Translations under genes and position numbers: made by a program
Source: Psychroflexus salis
GTDB lineage: Bacteria; Bacteroidota; Bacteroidia; Flavobacteriales; Flavobacteriaceae
Direction: 5' to 3'
Length of the DNA stretch: 64,000 nucleotides
NCBI RefSeq assembly: GCF_014640175.1
Contig: NZ_BMGL01000012.1
Coordinates: 1-64,000 of the forward strand
The notes under the pieces: model-generated
Databases searched by the model: none
What the model was told of the DNA's origin: nothing
What the model saw: the letters and a program-made list of their open reading frames with translations, nothing else
In this document: positions 59,175-64,000 of the stretch, piece by piece
Layout: each line of letters opens with the position of its first letter
Numbering within the stretch: the stretch's first letter is position 1

Positions 59175-59188
59175 GTAACATCTGTTAC
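59175..59188 (+). promoter_or_regulatory. CRP/FNR-like palindrome upstream of the thioredoxin gene
   Basis: GTAACATCTGTTAC is a perfect GTAAC-N4-GTTAC inverted repeat. Its centre lies about 41.5 bases before the start site predicted from the -7 box at 59211, the classical spot for a class II CRP/FNR activator. The same half-site arrangement has been described for HcpR-type regulators. The kdsA promoter lies on the other side, so it could touch both genes. Confidence 0.5.
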
Positions 59189-59210
59189 CTTCTTATAAAG
59201 CTTGTATTTG

Positions 59211-59218
59211 TATTTTTG
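59211..59218 (+). promoter_or_regulatory. TAnnTTTG -7 box for trxA
   Basis: TATTTTTG, 22 nt before the ATG at 59241. It lies inside the longest frame, so the earlier start at 59202 is unlikely. Confidence 0.6.
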
Positions 59219-59240
59219 TAGGAAATTTAAATCCAATACT

Positions 59241-59540
59241 ATGAAATCTAATTTTAATGAAATAATACAAGAAGATAAAGCGGTACTAATCGATTTTTTC
59301 GCAGACTGGTGTGGGCCTTGCAAAATGTTAGCACCAATTTTACAGGAAGTTAAATCAGAATTAGGAGACGAGGTGAAGATTGTAAAAATAGATGTTGATC
59401 AAAATCAAGAACTGGCTGCTAAGTACCAAGTTCGCGGAGTTCCTACTATGATACTTTTTAAAAATGGAGTACAGAAATGGAGACAAAGTGGCGTTCTTCA
59501 AAAAGACGACCTTATCCAGATTATTAAATCGAAGGCTTAA
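59241..59540 (+). CDS. trxA: Thioredoxin
   Basis: A 99-residue thioredoxin starting [20 protein letters not shown], with the redox site [11 protein letters not shown] near residue 23 and the cis-Pro loop [13 protein letters not shown] near 65. The frame is open 13 codons further upstream, but that part would be untranslated leader and promoter. There is no signal peptide, so it is cytosolic. It converges on the subtilase gene with two bases between stops. Confidence 0.93.
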   Translation: MKSNFNEIIQEDKAVLIDFFADWCGPCKMLAPILQEVKSELGDEVKIVKIDVDQNQELAAKYQVRGVPTMILFKNGVQKWRQSGVLQKDDLIQIIKSKA

Positions 59541-59542
59541 AA

Positions 59543-62500
59543 TTACTTTTTAATCAACTTTTTAATCCACTGTTGATTGTTTGAATTTATTTTTATAAAA
59601 TATGCTCCTGAAGCTAATTCATTTAAGTCGACAGGCAATTGTTCACTTGATTTGAATTCCTTTTGCAAATGAATTTTCCCAAGCACATCTAAAATTTCAA
59701 TCGATTGTAAATGAGTTGTGTTGGGAATTTTTATATGAAGCCAATCTGAAACAGGATTTGGATAAATTTCAATTTTTGCTTCATCTTGAACAGTATTTGA
59801 TAGCGTTTCATTTCGAGCTACAAGACTAAAACGAAACGGATTTATACTCTCAGGATTGTTCGATTCAATTTCAAAAAGAATTGGATTACCATCTACTATT
59901 TCAATTTCTTCACCCGTATAATCATCTTTTAAAAAAAGTTGTGTTTCTTCTGTAAAACTTGAAATTTCTGGTATAAATGCATAATTGTTTTCAGCATAAT
60001 TATTGATGAATAGTGCAATTTCTTCATTTTCCAACAAGGCTGCTCTTTTATTAATGCTCCATAGTTGATTCTCACCAATAACTGCAAAATTTTCGTCGAC
60101 ATTTCCTAATTTCCCTGCATCTTCATCTGTAAACGCATTGTTGTAATTTTCATTGAAATAAATTCCAACTGCATCAATTTCTTCTAGTGAATTGAAAAGC
60201 TTCAAGTTTAATACGCTTTCTGGTTCTTCATTAGAAAAAACTTGGGTGGGCAACGCATTAACTGTTTTGCTTGCTTCTGTAAAATTTATGATAGGTGTAG
60301 TGGTTACATCCAAATTATTTCGAATAAAAAAACCTTGTCCAGGTTGAATAAATTGATTTGCATCTGAAGTTGTTGCATGGTTTCCAGTTGAAGCTTCTAT
60401 ACTAACAAAACCACCTTCTGAATTTAAATTAGGATCCCAAACATAGATGTAGTTCGTATTAATATCGCCAGTATAATCTAACAAATTTACATCTACCATT
60501 GCTTGATAAGGATTTCCGATAAAACTAAATTGTGCATCTCCAGTGGCTAAAGTCGAGTTAAAATCGCCAGTATGTAAACTTCCTTTTGTTCTTAAAATGG
60601 TATTGGTTGGTGTAGGCGAATTGGTGCTTAAGTTAATGTTTCGGTCACCACGAACATATAAACGATAAGGTTTTCCAGCAGAAATGGTATTTATATCGGT
60701 ATTAACAATGGCGTTCCAAGCTGATCCACCTGATTGATTAGTTTCAGCATGATCAAACCAAAAAAGCGAAGGATTTCCTGTGGTACTTGCATCAAAACCA
60801 TTTGCTCCAGTAGAACTTCCAGTAATATGGGTGCCTAAATTTGATGGATGATTTCCATTTTCTTGCCAATTTTCAAAAATGCTACTTGTAGAAGTTACAG
60901 GACTAGAAATCATTCTAAATGCTCGTGTATTTTGATTTCCAGCAGGAATCCATCGTTCTACTTGGGTTTCTGCAGTAACCGTTGATGTAGGAGACAAGGA
61001 AGCTAATTGACCTAGTTCATTTTCATTATTGACAAATTGAAGTAATCCATTTCCATTAATATAATCATCCACTTCTAAAATATCTGCAATTTTTAAAGTG
61101 GCACCCGTATCAATTTGGATGCTTTTAGCTAAGGTTTTCTTATTGAGTTTGGCAGTTTTATTTTCTACCCAAATGGCATCTGTTAAAGCTGAAATTTCAT
61201 TTTCTGGATTTTGTGGTTTCCAGACCCAGTCCTGAAAATGATAACCATCAAAAATAATTTTAAAATCATCTATAGCAATGTTAGGCCCATTTTTACTAAT
61301 TCCTTCAAGGATAATTCGGAATGGAGTAGAAGTTGTATTGAGTGCTAAGCTAATTTTTGTCCAATCAGAATAATTCGCTGTTAAGTGAGCAATTTCAACA
61401 GTTGAGCTAGCTTGTTCTTGGATATAAACTTTGGTTTCATTTTGGTTTCCTGCATTATCTTGTTGAACGATGTAAAATTCTAATTGAACTTCACTAAAGC
61501 TAGAAGTATCAAAATAAGGAGAAACAAAGCCTAATTCTTCTGTACCATCAGGAATAAAAACGGCATTTTGAGTACCTGTAAAAGAAGTTAAAACTGAACC
61601 AAAACTACTTCCAGCATTAGTAGTTGCCCAACTCGCTGTAGAAGCTGCATTAACACTCCAACAACTTAATGAGGCCGAAGTTGTAGAAAAATTTTCTATA
61701 AAAGGTAATTGCTTAATGGTATCACAAGCTGTAGAAAAGTCAACTGAATTCCATTCGCTTTCTTCTGAAGTACAATTCGTTTTTACAAAAAATGAATAGT
61801 TTGTTGCTGGGCTTAAACTTGTAATGCTTACTGAAGTTGTCCCAGTTGAAACTGTTCCAGTTTGAATTGAACTATGCTCGTCTGGATGTTTTCCTGCTTC
61901 TAAAACAGCCCAATCGTAGCCATTAGTCTCATTTAATGAAGTATCCCAGCTAAAATCGTGACTTGAAGAATTAATACTGCTTTCCATTAAATTTTGAACA
62001 GGCGAACAGGTAACCGTATTGGGAGAAATGCCAGTAACGATTAAACTAAAATCTTGTTCACCGTTGGTTAGAGTTCCAGCATGTGAAATTTCAATAGTAT
62101 AGGCTCCGCTTGCGTTGTTAATTTCTACTTTTTCAAAAGGATCGACTTCATTTATTCCTGTTGTGTTGGAATTTACACTCGTTAATTTCCAAGGTAAGTA
62201 ATCGGTTGTAGATTGTGTTACTTTTACATTTAAGTCGTTAACTAAAAGTGGAGTTGCATCGTTTGCTGTTGTACTTACTGTAGCTGCTGGATCGGTCCAA
62301 GAAATAGAAACTTCTAAATCATCTACTTCGTTGGCATTAACTATTAATGTATAGGTTGCAGAATCCACTAAAACATCTTCAATAATAATGCTTTTGTCTT
62401 TTTTTTTGTTTAAAATTTCATCAGCAGCTTTTTTGGCATTGAGCAAACCCCAACCATGTATTGCATCAGGTCCAGCTAATCCTACATTGTCGGCAGTATG

Positions 62501-63661
62501 TAAAACCAAAGCTTTTAAAGTTGAAGCCCGCATAAAAGTATCTTGTTCACGTTCAAACAATTCCTGTAAGAGCAATAAAGTTCCAGCTACGTTTGGAGAA
62601 GACATAGAAGTTCCTGTTAAATATCCATACGTATCATCGGCTCCGCTGATGGTTGAAAAAACTTGTGTTCCAACACCAGTAATATCTGGTTTTATACGAA
62701 AATCGTCTGTTGGACCTTGGCTAGACGAAGAGTTAATATTTACTGAAATCAATTCACCAGATTGTGATATAGTTGCTGGACTAGCATTGGCTACAACCAA
62801 TGGGTTTTTACTGGTTTTCATCCCCGAAAGCTTGTCAAATTCAGGGTTTGATGGATCTAAAGGCTCATCGTTAAAATCGAAATTTCCATCGTTTCCAGCT
62901 GAAGTAACTGGCAAATAATAAGGAGCTACAAAAGTAATGGAGTCCCAACGTCTTGATCGGTCGATGTAAGCACCAACTATTGCAGAAAAACCACCATCAC
63001 TAATTTGCTGACTACTTAAACCATAAGAATGATTAGAAACCAACATACCATTTCCTAATTCATTAATTACTTCTACTTCTGAATCAGTAAATTCATAAGC
63101 TATAATTTGTGCCTTCTTTGCCATTCCACGAGCACGAATTTGATTGTTTCCTGTACTTGCTATTATACCAGTAACATGAGTAGAATGCTTGTCTAATAGA
63201 TAATTTGAAATACCTTCGCCTATAGAAATTTTACTAGTTGCGTTTTCATTTTCAAAATCTTGGTGTGTAATCCGAGCGTGACCCGAATCCCAAACATAAG
63301 AAGTTAGATTTTCTGCTTGTAAATTTAAATTGAGTATTTGGTTTTCAAATAGCCAATTTGTTCTGGTAGAATTTGCCGTTTGTGTAGTAGATGTGGTTAA
63401 ATACAAAGGCTTTCCTTTATATATTTCAACCATTAATACTTTATTTCCGAGAGAATCTTTATATTGAATTGGAATATTATTTTGTCTTGCAAAAGCTTCA
63501 ACATCTTTGCGGTTTTTAGCTAATGTAGCTTCATATTTTATTTTTAAATCATTGATTTCAGAAAAATTATACGCTTTATTCATTTGTTGGATTTGCGCTT
63601 CAGTTTGAGCAAATCCAACATAAAAATTAAATAAGATGAATAGTAGCAGTAGTTTTTTCAA
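59543..63661 (-). CDS. Large secreted subtilisin-like protease with T9SS sorting domain
   Basis: A 1372-residue extracellular S8 serine protease. Signal peptide (MKKLLLLFILFNFYVGFAQ). The peptidase domain covers about residues 100-420: Asp in YVWDSGHARITHQDFE near 124, His in KHSTHVTGIIAS near 158 (HST where HGT is usual), Ser in TGTSMSSPNVAG near 350. Next come a beta domain, a fibronectin III-like domain (ATNYSFFVKTNCTSEES near 625), a MAM-like domain and further beta-rich parts. The end is a type A sorting domain (EIYPNPVSDWLHIKIPN, then SGAYFIKINSNNQQWIKKLI), so it should be exported by the T9SS that PorX controls. Confidence 0.92.
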   Translation of the reverse strand: MKKLLLLFILFNFYVGFAQTEAQIQQMNKAYNFSEINDLKIKYEATLAKNRKDVEAFARQNNIPIQYKDSLGNKVLMVEIYKGKPLYLTTSTTQTANSTRTNWLFENQILNLNLQAENLTSYVWDSGHARITHQDFENENATSKISIGEGISNYLLDKHSTHVTGIIASTGNNQIRARGMAKKAQIIAYEFTDSEVEVINELGNGMLVSNHSYGLSSQQISDGGFSAIVGAYIDRSRRWDSITFVAPYYLPVTSAGNDGNFDFNDEPLDPSNPEFDKLSGMKTSKNPLVVANASPATISQSGELISVNINSSSSQGPTDDFRIKPDITGVGTQVFSTISGADDTYGYLTGTSMSSPNVAGTLLLLQELFEREQDTFMRASTLKALVLHTADNVGLAGPDAIHGWGLLNAKKAADEILNKKKDKSIIIEDVLVDSATYTLIVNANEVDDLEVSISWTDPAATVSTTANDATPLLVNDLNVKVTQSTTDYLPWKLTSVNSNTTGINEVDPFEKVEINNASGAYTIEISHAGTLTNGEQDFSLIVTGISPNTVTCSPVQNLMESSINSSSHDFSWDTSLNETNGYDWAVLEAGKHPDEHSSIQTGTVSTGTTSVSITSLSPATNYSFFVKTNCTSEESEWNSVDFSTACDTIKQLPFIENFSTTSASLSCWSVNAASTASWATTNAGSSFGSVLTSFTGTQNAVFIPDGTEELGFVSPYFDTSSFSEVQLEFYIVQQDNAGNQNETKVYIQEQASSTVEIAHLTANYSDWTKISLALNTTSTPFRIILEGISKNGPNIAIDDFKIIFDGYHFQDWVWKPQNPENEISALTDAIWVENKTAKLNKKTLAKSIQIDTGATLKIADILEVDDYINGNGLLQFVNNENELGQLASLSPTSTVTAETQVERWIPAGNQNTRAFRMISSPVTSTSSIFENWQENGNHPSNLGTHITGSSTGANGFDASTTGNPSLFWFDHAETNQSGGSAWNAIVNTDINTISAGKPYRLYVRGDRNINLSTNSPTPTNTILRTKGSLHTGDFNSTLATGDAQFSFIGNPYQAMVDVNLLDYTGDINTNYIYVWDPNLNSEGGFVSIEASTGNHATTSDANQFIQPGQGFFIRNNLDVTTTPIINFTEASKTVNALPTQVFSNEEPESVLNLKLFNSLEEIDAVGIYFNENYNNAFTDEDAGKLGNVDENFAVIGENQLWSINKRAALLENEEIALFINNYAENNYAFIPEISSFTEETQLFLKDDYTGEEIEIVDGNPILFEIESNNPESINPFRFSLVARNETLSNTVQDEAKIEIYPNPVSDWLHIKIPNTTHLQSIEILDVLGKIHLQKEFKSSEQLPVDLNELASGAYFIKINSNNQQWIKKLIKK

Positions 63662-63716
63662 AATTGAAATTTATATGAATCTTGAATATACAAAAAATGA
63701 TTGGTTTAGTAAGCTT

Positions 63717-64000
63717 TTAATCTCGTAATAAGCTGTTTGGAAAAACAACGGGACTTTCGTGACCGTTTTTACCGACTGTACTTACTCCAAAATAATAATT
63801 GTCAATAACGATGCCTTCGAGCGTAAATTCGGTCAACTTACCAACAAATCGCGAATGTTGCCAAGTAGGTGAAGTGGTGTGTCGCCAATAAATTTTATAA
63901 CCGGCTAAATCTTCGTCATTTACTTCGTTCCATTTTAGTTTTACAGAAGCTTCTACAATTCCGCCGATTTTTACAACTTTTGGAGCCGGTGGAGCCCAAG
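63717..64000 (-). CDS. Fibronectin III-type C-terminal domain, possibly of an M28 peptidase (partial)
   Basis: The 3' end of a minus-strand gene that continues beyond the right edge. The last 94 codons read WAPPAPKVVKIGGIVEASVK, LAGYKIYWRHTTSPTWQHSR and NYYFGVSTVGKNGHESPVVF, a fibronectin III fold. Closely similar tails are found on M28-type metallopeptidases of Bacteroidetes, so that is my best guess for the missing part. The gap of 55 bases to the subtilase gene holds no terminator that I can see. Confidence 0.6.
   Translation of the reverse strand, partial: WAPPAPKVVKIGGIVEASVKLKWNEVNDEDLAGYKIYWRHTTSPTWQHSRFVGKLTEFTLEGIVIDNYYFGVSTVGKNGHESPVVFPNSLLRD

Noticed and set aside
59202-59240. Earlier start of the thioredoxin frame
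   Set aside because: It overlaps the promoter box and would add residues foreign to thioredoxins.
62388-62918. 176-codon plus-strand frame inside the subtilase gene
   Set aside because: Antisense shadow of a well-supported coding frame; no recognisable motif or ribosome-binding site.

Overview
The window is AT-rich chromosomal DNA from a member of the Bacteroidetes, most likely Flavobacteriaceae. The evidence is a fused lpxC-fabZ gene, a porX regulator of the type IX secretion system (T9SS), a secreted subtilase with a T9SS sorting tail, a compact RpoD of about 290 residues, a long signal peptidase I, and many promoters with the Bacteroidetes -7 element TAnnTTTG. Almost everything is core or housekeeping content. 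I found no phage, insertion sequence, CRISPR array, toxin-antitoxin pair or secondary-metabolite cluster, and no clearly new multi-gene system.

Layout. Positions 1-2100 hold the end of a 5S rRNA gene, a saccharopine-dehydrogenase-like gene and the tmRNA gene, whose tag reads GENNYAMAA. Positions 2394-11310 hold porX, divergent from a lipid A and cell-growth cluster: HD hydrolase, lpxD, lpxC-fabZ, lpxA, efp, a second lpxD-like gene, an NTF2-like gene and sucD. Positions 11390-17848 hold fabG, a von Willebrand A-like membrane protein, a prohibitin-like protein, pyrR-pyrB, a small conserved gene and rnz. A relic of a GAF-histidine kinase gene (about 17926-18260) lies before hutH. Positions 20001-26971 hold ftsK, lolA, an LptF/LptG-type permease, ribB and a CBS-domain membrane protein, facing rpoD; typA follows.

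Positions 30030-38362 are the most unusual part. They contain an orphan SdhA-like flavoprotein in an operon with a DUF2490 protein and a PepSY-like secreted protein, a divergent MORN/TPR protein, and a TonB-dependent receptor gene broken by five lesions whose promoter is still bracketed by two copies of a 20-bp operator-like motif. A lipoprotein gene and a secreted-protein gene with one frameshift follow.

Positions 38382-46622 hold a DciA-like gene, a small lipoprotein gene, recF, a TPR membrane protein, ribH, mutL, two tandem rhomboid proteases and an endonuclease/exonuclease/phosphatase protein. Positions 46609-51811 are a minus-strand operon: parA, parB, a DUF5683 gene, dapB, lepB and a WbqC-family gene. 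The right end has an SLC13-type transporter, an SDR oxidoreductase, a DUF2147 protein, an exported catalase-peroxidase, kdsA, thioredoxin (with a CRP/FNR-like palindrome in its promoter), the large T9SS subtilase and the 3' end of a fibronectin-type gene that may encode an M28 peptidase.

The genes fit together around envelope building (lipid A, Kdo, LolA, LptF/G, signal peptidase, T9SS), chromosome maintenance (ParAB, FtsK, RecF, MutL) and basic metabolism. All gene names rest on reading motifs in the translations; no database search was run.
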